From assembly GCA_001600455.1 (NCBI GenBank), contig BCKC01000002.1, positions 1,054,001 to 1,118,000 of the forward strand: a stretch of DNA of 64,000 bases. The letters run 5' to 3'. The translations under genes were made by a program, and so were the position numbers. Source of the stretch: Endocalyx cinctus (Eukaryota > Ascomycota > Sordariomycetes > Amphisphaeriales > Apiosporaceae). The notes beneath the pieces were generated by a model, which worked only from the letters and a program-made list of their open reading frames with translations, was not told the DNA's origin and did no database searches. Position 1 is the stretch's first letter; every line of letters starts with the position of its first letter. This document shows positions 34,301 to 46,774 of the stretch, piece after piece.

Positions 34301-36784
34301 GCCATGTTGTTGATTCTGCGAAACCGCCTGGCCTCGATAGTAAGCAAATATTATCGCTTCGCTTGCCCGAAGACGACCTGCTGTGTATGCTGCAGCGATC
34401 TCTCCTACACCCTAGGTCAGCAAGAAACCAACTTCATAATTGTTATAGTGCTAATCTTACCTGAAGAGTGCCCAACTGTCGCCGCTGGACGTATGCCCCA
34501 TTGCTCTAGTAAGCTTGTAAGAGCTATCTGTAAAGCAGTGCAGATAGTCTGTGAGTATTGGGGGTCGTGAACCCGACTCGAGCTGGAAGATTCGCTGAGC
34601 ACATCTTCGAGAGTCCAAGAGGGACGATCGCGTAATTGTGATAGAACATAGTCCAAGTAGCGAATAGTTTGTCTAAAGACATGATATTCACGCATTAGTT
34701 TCAGACCCATTTCTGGCCACTGTGCTCCTTGTCCTGTGAACACGAAGGCAATGTTACGCGCAATCGAACTCGGGGCTTTGCCAATTGTTATAGATTCGTC
34801 TGAAAAATCCGACAGAACAGATCCGCCCTTCGCTACTGCAAATGCACGACGGGAAAACACAGATCTTCGAGCACTCAGAGTGAACAGAAGATCAGATAGC
34901 CCGTATCTACTGGCAGAATCTGAGATGCTAGCGATGCATGCCGCTAGAGCCGACTCGTCATGGGCAGAAAATGGTAGCAGAACAAGCGATCGTGTCCCGG
35001 ATGCTTTAAGCTGGAAAAGCTCATAAGAACGAAACCATTTCAAGATGTCGATAATACCTTCACCTCCATTTAAGGGGGGTAATTTATGTGCTGTGCCATT
35101 CAAGCATTGCTCTTGAGACGCTAGCAATCCGCCGAATTTGTAGCCAGGTACAATCAAGCTGGGATGATCGAGAATGCAGTGAGCGTTCGCACCACCATAA
35201 CCGAAGCTAATTATTTCCCACGCCGGAATCAGTAGACTGCTGGTTGCTATCTTCAGATAACGAAATGAGGGCATACCTATTAATACTGACCCGACGCAGC
35301 CGGTTGCTTGGCCATGGGGTCATTTCTGTGACCACTCTGGCACGAGCTTTTTCGAAGTCAATAGCAGGATTGAAATTCTGAATTCCAATGGTAGCAGGTA
35401 TCATGCCGTGTTCCATGGCCAACACAACTTTCATAATCTGCGCTAGGGCACTTGCAGATTCGCTGTGACCCAAGTTTGGTTTGATCTTTACGTCATTTTC
35501 TTTTAAGTTAGCTCCTTTCTTTGGGGTATTTGGAAGTATATCAACTTACCGATCCTATTAGTAAAGGATCATCTTGATCACGTCCTGGAGCGAATACTCG
35601 CCCCAAGGCCGCAACTTCAATCGGATCACCCACTGGGGTACCTGTACCATGGCATTCAAAATATCCCGTCAAAGCAGGGTCAAGATTTCCCGATGCCTTG
35701 TAAACTTCTCTGATGACTGCTTCCTGCCCGTCAGGACTTGGGTGGGATATGCCTCCCGTTTTCCCGTTAGCGTTGAATGATGATCCGCGAATGACAGCGC
35801 GAATAGGATCGCCCTGCGCAATAGCGTCAGAGAGCTTTTTGATGTACAAGGCGCCGAACCCCTCAGCTCGAGCATAGCCATCTGCGGCAGCATCGAAAGT
35901 GTGACTCCTCGAAGTCGGTGAGATTGCTCCGAGCTTAGTCGTCAAGACTTGTGCGTCCGGGGTTAAGATGAGATTTCCCCCGGCCACGATAGCGGCGTCG
36001 CAGTCTCCATTGCGAATTGCCATTGATGCTATGTGTAAAGCATACATAGAAGCTGAACATGCAGTATCGACCGTCATACTAAAGAACACTTAAGATTCAG
36101 TATGTATTTACTTAGATAAAGATACCATGGATTCTAGATTTTAAGTTCCAAGAGTGATGAATAATGGAACGGGGGGAGGAAATAGCCAAACCTACCTGGG
36201 ACCTCGAAGATTGAAAACATAGTTGATTCTATTACTGAGAATCGTCGTCCCACCACCCGTGACTGAGTACGGCAGCGGAAAATCCGGATCTCTAAGCTGC
36301 ATAATCTGGTGCTCATTATTGAAGTTACCGACGAAGACACCGGTTCTTGAGCCCGAGAACTTCTCCCAAGTTTCGCCGGCATTTTCGAAGGCTTCATAAG
36401 TGACCTCGAGCAGTTTCCGTTGAGTTGGATCCATTGATAACGCCTCCATGGAAGTGATACCGAAGAACGCATTGTCAAAGTGACGCGGATCTTCCTGGAG
36501 GAGATGAGCTCCTACCGTGTACATACTACCAGGGCGCTGCCCGTGGGGATGGTAGAACCCATCCGGGTTGATACGATCATTGTCGAAACGGGTCCAGCCG
36601 TCTCTCTTTTCTTTGAGGAGGTTCCATAGTTGCGAAGTGTTACGAACTTCCCTTGGCCATCGGCATCCTAGTTACGATACGGAGTCAGATCAAATTTACG
36701 TATGATATACGAGGAAAAAGTATTGTTACCCATTCCGACAATCGCTATCAAACCCTCATGTTCAGGAGCAAGAACGTTATCCAT
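28371..36784 (-). CDS. highly reducing type I polyketide synthase (KS-AT-DH-MT-ER-KR-ACP)
   Basis: Iterative cytosolic PKS of 2570 residues in eleven exons: 36784-36730, 36667-36196, 36078-35550, 35485-35277, 35206-34461, 34404-31574, 31517-30720, 30670-29976, 29915-29747, 29650-29336 and 29264-28371. The sum is divisible by three with no stop. KS: DTACSAS (Cys183), ECHGTGT (His319), KPNLGH (His359). AT: FTGQGAQWPEMG and GHSSG (Ser669). DH: His1001 in WLQDHQLVPH and Asp1188 in HPASLDACLQ. C-methyltransferase: EIGGRTGGTT (1457-1466), with Arg where Gly is usual. ER: SAAGSLGLAA (about 1979-1988), with Ser for the second Gly. KR: GCLGGLG (2188-2194), Tyr2329, Asn2333. ACP: GLDSL, phosphopantetheine Ser2525. 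There is no thioesterase, normal for this class, so release needs another mechanism or enzyme. An O-methyltransferase and a P450 lie upstream on the same strand. Product unknown. Confidence 0.96.
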
Positions 36785-38580
36785 AATGTCTTTCCACTAG
36801 TGAAGTATTGTTGATTTTTAGACTTAAAATATGTTGAATTACTAGTAATATCTTCACACCAAAGATGAAGGTGGCTCACCAAAATGTCTAGGTCTACGGC
36901 ACATAGTTCAAGAAGCGAAGTTTAAGTGCTTCCAGCTGCATTACAATGTTATCAGACCTACCAGTATCATATGAACATATTTCAAGTGCTTATCAAGTCT
37001 CAATTCCTGCATAATCCCACTCTTCCTCGACATACAGCACTTGTAGATGCTAATTATACATGATATAACTACTTGAGTACGTATCATATTTCATCCAAAG
37101 TTACGTACCCTATTTTCTACGCTTCTCCTAATTATCTCTTATCAAAGTTATTATGCCAATTGTAGTTACTTGGAATGTCTATTATCTACTTCCATTAAAA
37201 TTTTAGGATTTAGGTATTCAATATGTGAATACGAGCCGCTTGTTTTGCGGGTGAAGTTGTCTAGAACCCTCGACGCCGACGCTGCCCCCACATACTCGCC
37301 GGATATGCAAAAACCAAGTCAAGTGATTAACGTTAAGCTACAAGGGTTTACGTTGTCAATTAAGAGGTCTACGCATTAACGGACAGGATTTCATTATCGT
37401 CATTTGTTATTCGTCACTTGTCATTGAATGAGACTTGAATCATGGATGTACTTCGTAGCTGCAGCAAAGTTTACAGCATAGTTCTTATAAAGCAATGTTG
37501 TATTCTAGTTAGTGTTAGTATTAGACGTTTATTATTGGTCCGAAGATACGCTGATCTTTCTATAAGTACCGTGCATCTTAGCAGCATATCGTCGGATCCT
37601 TCCGTACCCACATAGCCGCGGGGAGACCGGGATGATTCTAAGAATCTGACAGTCTCGTAAAGACCGACTTTAACCATTGATTGGTGTATATACTTACGCA
37701 TAGTTGATGGGTGTACCGTAGTATTCAGGGATGTGGGATCTTACTGAGCTACCCCACTTCCGAATATAGACGGAATACTCTATCAACACCTCCAAATCGC
37801 ACCCAAACTCTACATAGCTGAGTTGTGTAAAAGGATTTAAAGTGACATTCATACGACAATCCTACAACGCAGGGCGTGGGCACCAATAAAGACAATAATC
37901 GTAGGCGTCAGGGGTTATATTAATTGAGTTGCCCTGCAGATCACCCTCCAATTCAAACGAGCCGTGTATAATTACCGGAATCCTTTTTAAATATTGTCAA
38001 CCTGCGCTCCTTTGATGAAACGTGATTCAGGTATTTCCTTTCGTCGCAGCTTGTGCCCCGAAAAGAGAGAAAGAATAGAACAGAAAAGTAAGGTCGAGAG
38101 CAACATTTTCATGCGGTCAGCCACGTCCGAATCACGAATTGCATTGCCGACCGGGTATCAAACAGTCACAATCCCATGTTTTCCTTCGCGGCACAGTATA
38201 TCATATCATACAAGATGCAATTTCACTTTGGAAGAGTGAGTACGGTCTTCACTATCACTTCCGATGCCAATATCAGATGTGATCGATCTCAATAGGCTAT
38301 GGCATTTGTCTTCATACGTCATCGGGTATCCGTAAATGTAACCCCCCTTGTCAGCTTTATTGACGGACCGTGGCATTATCCAATATAAGTGAATCATCCT
38401 CTTTCACATGCTGCATCGTAATTCGTATTATACATAAATACGGTGACACATAGAATGAAGCACTCATGCAGCCACAGATTAAGTATGTTAAGTGATACTA
38501 ACTATTACCGCAATCTGTAATTATATCCTCATCCAGTACCTCAATGTGATCATTCAATGCTTTGCGCATACAGAGTAACA
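36785..38580. promoter_or_regulatory. PKS upstream region
   Basis: About 1.8 kb between the 3' end of the O-methyltransferase and the PKS start codon, both on the minus strand; it must contain the PKS promoter. No gene or named operator recognised. Confidence 0.4.
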
Positions 38581-40257
38581 TCAATGTGCTAACTTGACCT
38601 CCAATAGACCCATAATTCCTTCACCATGCACTTTAACAATCTAAGAAGGTTTCAGATCAGCTTCCGACTTCATCTTGGGATCCGAGTAGGATCAAAAGTC
38701 ACAGGGTGAAAAAAAAACGTACCTCAAATCTTGGATCTGCCTCTTTGAGCAAGTCCGTAAACTCCTTGAGAGTTCTCTGCTTCGCAGCATAACCATTGAG
38801 CATGGCCATATCGATCTGACGCAGATGGTGCTCAAGAACCTTGGGCTCGGTGTTGGCGGCGGGTAGCACCACTGTGTTGAAATTTTGTTAGTAAAAAGTT
38901 ATCAAAATACCGCTCTGCAAAAACGTACTATCGTTGATCAGAAGGCTAGTGTCGCTTGGACACTTCTCCATGGCCGGAACGAAAGCCTTGAAGATTCTGA
39001 CACAAGTCTCATCGTTGTAATTGTGTATGACCTGTCTCAGGAAGAACAGCCCCGCGTTGCGCACAGGTTGTGGCTGCAGGAAGTCGTATTGCATGAAGGA
39101 GACACGCTTCTCGACTGGAGGGTAGTCGGCTCGCTTCGGCCCTTCCGTAAGCATGACCGGGTTAACATCTTGAACGATGAACTCGAGCTTCGGAAATTCC
39201 TTTTTGGAGCCTCTGTCAGACTTGATGTAACTGTCACATCGCTTGCCAATATTAACGAAGACTTACATTGGCGAGAAAGATTGAGACATGCCCACTGCCT
39301 CCACCCACGTCCACCACGGTCGTCTCCCCGAGGCTCGCCCAGGGAAAACGATCCCGCAGCTCCATGGTGTCCCGGTTCACTATCAGTGACGAATTAGCAA
39401 CAAAACAAAAAATGAAAGAAATCATGATAATAACTTGGGGTCGAAAAAAGAAATAACTCACTTTGGACCAGTCCGGCCATCGCAGCAGCGAATCGCGCGC
39501 CTCGGATAGGGTTGGATGCATACCATTGATAAGGGGACGTCCCGAAGCGGATGTTGAAAGCGCTGTTGGTTGGAGTGGACTCGTACGGAGCCTGCTCGAT
39601 CGACGCAGCCGTCAGCGATGCGGCTTCGAACATCTCATCTGCCCTGCGCTGAGTGATCAGTAACTGACGTAGCCATCCTGCAACGTCGGGTAGTAGTTAT
39701 GCTCACTGGAATGCGAGAGTTGCCTCGACATCCTTGTTGTTCGCAACAAAGGCTGATAGGGAGGTGTGCTCGTAGATCCCCTCCTCTAGCTCCTGGAAGC
39801 AGCGCTGCGACGCCAGGAGCTTCATGACTCGCGCCAAGCGATCTTCGTCCATTTTGGCTACCGAAGCCATCTCCTTGACCGACATGGATTGGCCAACGGG
39901 AATGATGGAGAAATACTTGTAGCGTAACGCAATCTGCCACGCACCTAGATCGTGATGATGGCAGATAAACGTGCGGAGCCAGTTCAGAGGTCCGTTAGCG
40001 AGAAGGATGGCGTCTTCAGCTGCCTGCGTGAGATTGATACGCATCTTGTCGAACTCGCGGTCATTGGGGGGCAACGCCGAGCTGGCGGTGAAATCGGGCT
40101 CCGCCACCCCTTTCTCCTCGAAGTATTTGACAAGGAGCTCGGCTTGAGCCAGCATATCCCGCGCCTTCTCCAAAAGCATTGACTATATCCACGTACATTG
40201 ATTAGCTTAGGACATGCCCGAATTTTCGTCCTAACTTACGTTGTTTGATTGAGCCAT
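38581..40257 (-). CDS. SAM-dependent O-methyltransferase, 429 residues
   Basis: Transfers a methyl group from S-adenosylmethionine to a hydroxyl, here probably on the polyketide product. Seven exons: 40257-40240, 40182-39707, 39643-39462, 39379-39267, 39220-38929, 38871-38723 and 38640-38581; total 1290 bases, in phase throughout. An N-terminal winged-helix dimerisation region (residues about 20-200) includes SVKEMASVAKMDEDRLARVM and DEMFEAAS. The SAM-binding motif VVDVGGGSGHVS follows, then FPKLEFIVQDV and FFLRQVIHNYND, the latter with the usual catalytic-base His region. Last exon VKVHGEGIMGLLEV is typical of fungal cluster methyltransferases. The intron before 39220 is short (46 bases), chosen because only the ATCAAG acceptor keeps phase. 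It lies 1.8 kb upstream of the PKS. Confidence 0.92.
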
Positions 40258-40652
40258 GTTGTTTATGTGACTAGATTTGACTGGGTTGTTTTGACTAGAT
40301 TGTTGGTTAAGGAAAATGCAGAGAGACAAGGTTTGAAGAAGAGATGTAGAGCTCAATATATAACTACCTGTAAGCTATGCAACCCCTCTATATACTTACG
40401 TATCAATAATCTGATAGTAAGATTCCATTTATTGAATATTCTCTCAGGCTCGCCTTATCGCAGAATTGAGTGACGACTAATAAGAGCCTCGTTGCCGTAC
40501 TTCATACTAGTCAATTCTTTATTGATATTAATTTAACTACCGATTACGTAGCAAAGAGTTCAGAAGCTACAAATTTAAAATCATGTAATTGTAAGAAAAA
40601 AGACTACTTTCTTATAACTACGTCGTACAGTTCACTCGTGTTATCTCTCTCC
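40258..40652. promoter_or_regulatory. O-methyltransferase upstream region
   Basis: 395 AT-rich bases between the P450 stop codon and the methyltransferase start, both minus strand. A TATATAACTAC segment at about 40358 lies about 100 bases upstream of the start and may serve as core promoter. Confidence 0.35.
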
Positions 40653-42434
40653 TTACTGCCGGTCCCGGAACATGATCTCGGCTTCTGGGTTCGGCATATC
40701 CATATCCATAAACATCAAGTTCTTGGGTCTCGACTCGCCGTCTTTTAACTTCAAGTCATATCTCAGAAGAATTTGAATGATCAGTATCTTACTGATCATG
40801 CTTCCCATGAAACGGCCTGGACAGATGTGTCGTCCATGCCCGAAATGCAGACTCCCCGCATAGGACGAGGTGAACTGCAATCCACTGTGGCGAGTGGTTT
40901 CATCTTTGCGTAGACGTTCAAAACGAAACCCGTCGAAATTTTTAGCGTCTGAAAAGTATTCCTCATCCATTGAAATGGGCACCCCGGCGAAACAAATGTG
41001 AGTACCTTTAGCGATATCTTCCCCCGTAGAAAGTTTGAATGATTTCAAGATGACTCGGTTCACAGATACTAGATTCAAGTCAGCTCGTTTTGAATCGATG
41101 GTAAGTATAACATGGAATTCGAAGAGCTCGGGTCCTTTCACGTACACTTGGATGGGGGATGAAATCGCTGTGCCTCTTTCATGAAACTGTCGAGCTTCCA
41201 CATCTTAGAAAGATCGGCATTACTGATATCCGATGACCTTGACTCTAACACGCTTTCGATTTCCTCCCGCAAGGGAAGTGCCCACCGCTGAAAATCTTCT
41301 GCGAGATAGAAAAGGCAATTCGTAATGTGGCTTGAGGTTGTGTGAATGGCCCCAAAACTGACACCAGTCAGGCGATGAGCGATCATCCCGGGAGATGACT
41401 CGTGAGGCTCCGAGGTCTCGACGAGCCAATCCACGGTGCACATATCATTGCTCTTGAGCCGCGCTTTCCAGAGTTCTGGATGGTTACGGCGCCATTCGAG
41501 ACGCTGGTTGATTACTGGCGTGATCATCCCGAGGATATTGCGCCTACACTGGTAAATACGATATATATTTGGCGTAAAAATGGCGATGAATGGTCGAAGA
41601 ATCCAGGGGGCAACTTTCAAGTTAGTTGCCGAGATGAAAACATTTTGCGCGTAGCCTAAGACCGATTGAACCCACAGTGGATTGCGACAGACTTCGGGAC
41701 CAGCAACCGTCCTGCCTACAATCTGTGCAACGATGGATTGAATCTTGGGCTGGATCACAATTGTCGTGTATTCTTCTTAAAACTCAGTATAAGAGTTATC
41801 ATATGTGCTTGAGTATTCTTACCTTCATATGACGACAGGCTCTTATTGAACGCATAGATAGCCTCCGATGCGGCGGGGGCAACCTGCAGGCTGAGCTTCG
41901 AAATGTACTGCGTTCGTATCGCTGACAGGTTTGCATGCGCAAAGATCTCGTAATCCAAGGTAGTCCATTTGCCCATGAAGAACTGATATTGGATGATTTG
42001 TTAGCCGTCTTAGACGTATTAAATGTTGTTCAAGGCCCACTTACATCCGACGTAGCAACGGAGTTGCTTGCGACGCCATGGGGGAGATTTGATATCTCGT
42101 CTAAATAACGGATCGGAAGGACAATAGATTGTCGGTCAGTTGAAGGAAGTTGGATAATGATATCCCGATACTATTACTTATTAGTTCTCTAGCTACTCGA
42201 CTAAAAAGATGTTCTCTATATTATCATTACTTTCTCATACGCATCGTGAATAATCTGCGGGCCGTTCTTTAGCCAGTGGAGCTGGGTCAGGCTGAAAAGT
42301 TTCTTGTTTCCTTTACCAACTATAGGAAACAGAGTTTGACGACGGTCAGAGAGAAAAGCAAAAGATCTGGCTCGGAGGAAAACAAGAGTAACAATTAATA
42401 ATGAGACGATAAACGAAGTCACGTAATTTGCCAT
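40653..42434 (-). CDS. cytochrome P450 of the PKS cluster, 511 residues
   Basis: Membrane-anchored haem monooxygenase (N-terminal helix about residues 6-22). Five exons: 42434-42231, 42170-42045, 41982-41823, 41775-41146 and 41068-40653, summing to 512 codons. I-helix motif FGAIHTTS, the AIHTTS form seen in the fungal ent-kaurene-oxidase/gibberellin-type P450 group; K-helix EAQR; haem loop FGHGRHICPGRF with the cysteine ligand. The C-terminus ends EIMFRDRQ. In exon 4 the GTACGT donor was chosen over an upstream GT because only it gives the in-frame join PPSK-L-SVNRVILK. It sits 395 bases upstream of the O-methyltransferase, same strand, so it is very likely part of the cluster. Substrate presumably the polyketide or its methylated form. 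Confidence 0.92.
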
Positions 42435-44221
42435 GTTAGTAGTGGTAATTAATCGCTAAATTCGTCGAAAGAGGAACATTAAAAGGGGTTACTATTTTAA
42501 CATCAACAGAAGATAAATCTCTGCAGGGAAATCTTGTGCAGTGTAGTAGTGGTTTTTCTGAGGTTGAATGCAAACCGGGCAATTTATTCTTTTGTCTTTT
42601 TCATTTCCTGCTGGTGAACCCATCTCACCGTTGTTGCTTCCGAGATAAACCGCCTAGTGTCACTTTCGATCTTACCTTCACATATCACAGCCAATAAGCC
42701 AATAATGGCTTCAAGAGATGCATCATGAGAGCAAGACTTGCATGTAGAAATAATCGTTGATTGTGGCAGGAAACTTTTATGCGCCCAGTCAGGCACAGGA
42801 TGAACTCGCCAATCGATCCAAATACTGTGTTATTCGAGAAACTCTACTGTCTAAATGCACTGTATTTCAGATCTTCACGCTGCTCGCCAATAGTGTATTT
42901 AAACAGTGTATTATATGAAATGACACAGTATTTGAGTCGATTACCACTTTCATCAGGTATGATGCGTCGTAGAAACATGCAGGGTTCTTCGTCACATAAT
43001 GAGGTGTACCGAACTACAATTTGATTTGGTTAAATTATAGTCGCACAACATTCTGCGGCCGCACCAATACGTTTACGCTTACTTATGACGAAAGAGCCGG
43101 AAGTGTGTACTGTTCGTGAACAGGAAATGCTTTGCGAACGTTCTGCTTTGGGTAATGCGTTGAAAGTTGAAAGCCTGTCGGCTGCTATGGCCCGTTTCCT
43201 AATGGTAGGATGATCAATAAGCTGAAAGGAAATCAAGAATTATATTTCACTCAAGTTAGACTGTATAGCTATATCAGTTCAGCTTCTCTTTAATGTGCAC
43301 GCATTTGGGATACGTTTGGGTTACTTTGGCAATCTCAGGTTACACAAGCTGCCACGTCTCTTATGCATTGGAAGGATTCCGTCTTATACATTATACAGCC
43401 AAGGGAGGCGTCGGGGTTGCATCTTACCTCCATTGCCGTGTCCTACATACCGACAAATCTCACACCAATCTTACAATTTCAAGTTTCCTCGAAAAAGATG
43501 ACATGCCCACATTCGATTATTTCTCTATTTTTCATCATTTCTCATCCCTTCAAGCTTATATCCCACTCACGCGAGGCTGAACATCCGAAATCATATCATT
43601 ATATGCAAAGTATTATATGCAGAGTGTTATATGCAGAGTGCTAACAATTATTAATACTATTATACAGGTAGTCATATTTTCTCCAAATGTACTATTCCTC
43701 ATAAAACTGACATATCTCACTGCTTTAATTACACTGAAACATAATTCAGGTCTAGTACAACAACATATACAACATATACATAATTCAAGATCTATTTCCC
43801 CCTCATATCTTTATTTTCCCATTTTTCTATTCGCCAATAGAACAGCAAGAGTGTAACATGTCATGATACGATTTGTCATTCACTCGGTAAGGAGTTCACC
43901 ATGATGAGGTCGTCTTCCATGATTGATTACATATCCTGTTAATAAGTGAAGCAGCTGAAAAGGGTGCATCCAAGTACGCTAAGCTTTTCAAAGATCAGCA
44001 AGCCAATAACAGCAGCGACATTAAATATTCTAAAGGCAAGCTCCATGCACCTACCCGTAATCTATTTCTGATTCATCCATTTCGTCTTTTACCTGCAGTG
44101 AGACCTTCAACTTTCTCATATTGTAACCTCAGAACGTGCGAGCCTAAGACATCTGTTTTCCGTGTAGTGTCTAAATAAAATACTCGTCTCACTCACAATC
44201 AAACCGTTAACTCTACCACCC
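42435..44221. other. divergent region between P450 and FAD oxidoreductase, with a possible gene relic
   Basis: About 1.8 kb between divergently transcribed cluster genes. Minus-strand frames at 42584-42796, 42831-43019 and 43030-43236 have protein-like composition but are broken by stops and frame changes; see the separate entry. The rest shows nothing recognisable. Confidence 0.4.
42584..43236 (-). pseudogene. possible broken gene in the cluster, family not recognised
   Basis: Three successive minus-strand open segments. The first ends with a basic and Cys-containing stretch (ISKRKRIGAAAECCATI), then a stop. The middle one reads CDEEPCMFLRRIIPDESGNR and LKYCVISYNTLFKYTIGEQ before a TAG, and the last is short. 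The basic-plus-cysteine stretch loosely recalls the start of a Zn2Cys6 regulator, but the six-cysteine spacing is not present, so I do not assign it. A decayed regulator would fit the otherwise missing transcription factor of this cluster. Confidence 0.2.
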
Positions 44222-45855
44222 ATGCGTCTCGCAACTCGAACGAAGATGGAAGTTGTCACAGCAGTAGTAGCTTGGGCAATCGCTTCAACTTGTAAAAACC
44301 TTCCTCCTTCCAACAATCTGTGGGGTCTCTGCGCTAGACAAGACATCGCGGCAGAGCTCCAGGGAAGGCTTTCGCCGACCGCCCAAGTCTACATTCCAGG
44401 AACTAGCGGCTTTGACAATGCTACTAAGCGTTGGTCGTCGCTCGACGAACCGGGTATCAACGTCGTCGTCGTTCCAAGTACCGAGGATGATGTAGCCGTA
44501 ACAGTATGGACTTCTCACTTAGATCTCGTTTCTCGTTGCTAACCAATTATTCCAGGTAGAATACGCAAACTCTCAAAATGTACCCTACCTCGCAGTTAAT
44601 GGTGGTCATGGGGCGATCACCACCGTTGGCAGGCTCAGAGACGGTATTGAAATCTGGATGGACCACCTGAGTAGCGTGGAGCTAGCGGCCGACGGCAAGT
44701 CGGCAAAGATTGGGGGCGGTACGCTCTCCAAAACTGTCATTCAATCACTTTGGGCCGAGAACAAGCAGACTGTCACCGGTGCCTGCGAGTGCACGAGCCT
44801 TCTCGGACCCGGTCTCGGCGGCGGGCATGGCTTTCTCCAGGGGCGTCACGGTCTCATCGCGGATCAGTTCCTGTCTATGAACATCGTCATGGCAGATGGG
44901 AAGCTACATACCATCGATAGCGGATCTGACATCTGGTGGGCCATGAAAGGTGCCGGACATAATTTCGGCATCGTGACCTCTGTCACTAGCAAGGTCTACG
45001 ATATCACATACCCTGATTGGGCATATGCGAGCTTCATATTCACGGGAGACAAAGTCGAAAGCTTGTATGCCGCCACTAATGAATATCTTCTGAAGAATGG
45101 AACTCAGCCTATATACATTATGAACTATTCATTCTTCTTTAATATGCCCAGTTTAGACCCGGATAAGGTACGTACACACCCATCTGCCGTTACTTTCGCG
45201 TAGCCTAACAATCCAAAAGCCAGTCATCATGTTCTATATACTCCAAGAAGGTGTGAGAGCCGTCGAATCGACTTTCACTCAGCCATTCCAAGACTTGGGA
45301 CCCATCGCCACCGACTCTAACGGAGGAACTTATATGGATCTTGCCGCCTGGACCGGTAACTCGGACAGCGACCCACCTTGCCAGAAAGCTGACCTCGTCA
45401 ACATCCGCTTTCCCATCGACATACTGACGTACGATATCGCAGCACAGCGAGAAGTATACGACATGTTCGCTTCAGCTACGCAAGAGACTCCGGCTCTAAA
45501 TAACTCGCTCTTCCTTTTCGAAGGGTATCCGCTGCAGGGCGTGCAGGCCGTACCGAGCGAAGACACGGCTTTCCCGAGCAGAGGTGATCACCTCCTGATC
45601 GCGCCCTTGATTACTTACGCACCCGCTGGGCCAGAGCTCGACAAGAAAGCAGCAGAACTCGGTGAAAGCATTCGTCAAGTGCTCCACAAGGGCAGTGGTC
45701 GCCGTGACATGCATACGTACGTAAACTACGCTTACGGCGACGAATCTCAAAAGAATTGGTACGGGTATGAACCATGGCGCCAGGATCGACTGATGGAATT
45801 GAAACGCAAGTACGATCCCAAAGGGAAATTTAGCTTCTATGCCCCTATTGCTTGA
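44222..45855 (+). CDS. FAD-linked oxidoreductase, berberine-bridge-enzyme type
   Basis: Flavoprotein oxidase of the PCMH/BBE family, 509 residues. Three exons: 44222-44503, 44556-45167 and 45220-45855, all phase 0. The N-terminal segment MEVVTAVVAWAIASTCK (from Met9) looks like a secretory signal, so the protein probably enters the secretory pathway. FAD-binding parts: VVVVPSTEDDV, then YLAVNGGHGA with the His that is often the covalent flavin site, then LLGPGLGGGHGFLQGRHGLI and GAGHNFGIVTSV. The C-terminal BBE motif is NYAYGD followed by WYGYEPWRQDRLMELKRKYD. Family members in fungal polyketide clusters oxidise alcohols or trigger ring closure, for example solanapyrone synthase. It is divergent from the cluster P450 across 1.8 kb, and substrate assignment is inference. 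Confidence 0.92.
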
Positions 45856-46774
45856 GCACTTACGTTCTTTGGTGATCTTGACGGACCAGCCCATATACTT
45901 CACTTTTGTAGCGGCACGTCTTTAGGTAGAATTGAACTGTATGTAGTTACTTGGGACTCTCATTCGATGAACGGATATTCTGTTAGGCTGGAGCTCAAAA
46001 TTACACCGTAGCAATATATAAAAACTGAGGTAGCTATGTATATCCCGCGTTCTAAAATAAATATTGTCTCTTCTCAAAATAACCCAAAAGGGATAAAAAA
46101 GTGGCTTCCGGTTAGTGAAACTAGCGTCACAAAAACTCCCATAGCATGCATAAAATGCTACCTATATATACCTGCAGCTTACGTGTGAAAGCGACCGAAG
46201 TGATATGTCTCTCATGATAAATAAGAGACGGAGGAACAATTATCATGTTCTTATTATTTATGTATACTACCCTATATGTTATAGGCCCCTTAAGCGAGTA
46301 GGATGCTGACCACCATCCCCCGAGCTTCATCTTTCCCCGACGTTACAGCGCCACCCAGCATGATTTCCTCTCTTCATTTTTTTTATTTTTTATTTTTTCC
46401 CGCAATTTGATTTTTTTCTTCTTCTAGAATTCCTGCCTCCTCGACGTATGGAACTTTTCAAAAGGGGGTTATTCGTGGGGTAAACACTCTTGAGGAGATT
46501 GAATAGGTTCATGTCAAACTATTTTCTTTTTCTAAGAAAAGAAAGAAAGAAGTCCGACTGTACCGACTGTACCGACTGTTTTCTTGGTGCGCTTCAATTT
46601 CGAATCAATTTTATCGAAGACTATTCAAAAAGCACGCTAAATGTCTTCCTGAATAGTTATTGGGTATTGGGAGTACCATTCCACGACATCTGTCAAGTCC
46701 GTGATTATTAGATCCACGGTTATACGACTGCGCCGACCAATATATTAAGTGCTACCCGGGCGCTAGCAAACGTT
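45856..46774. other. intergenic region, no supported gene
   Basis: About 0.9 kb between two plus-strand genes. Contains a short triple ACCGACTGT repeat at about 46556-46580 and poly-T stretches near 46377-46415. Nothing else recognised. Confidence 0.5.

Noticed and set aside
37994..38239. 81-codon frame upstream of the PKS
   Set aside because: No similarity or splice structure; treated as promoter-region noise.
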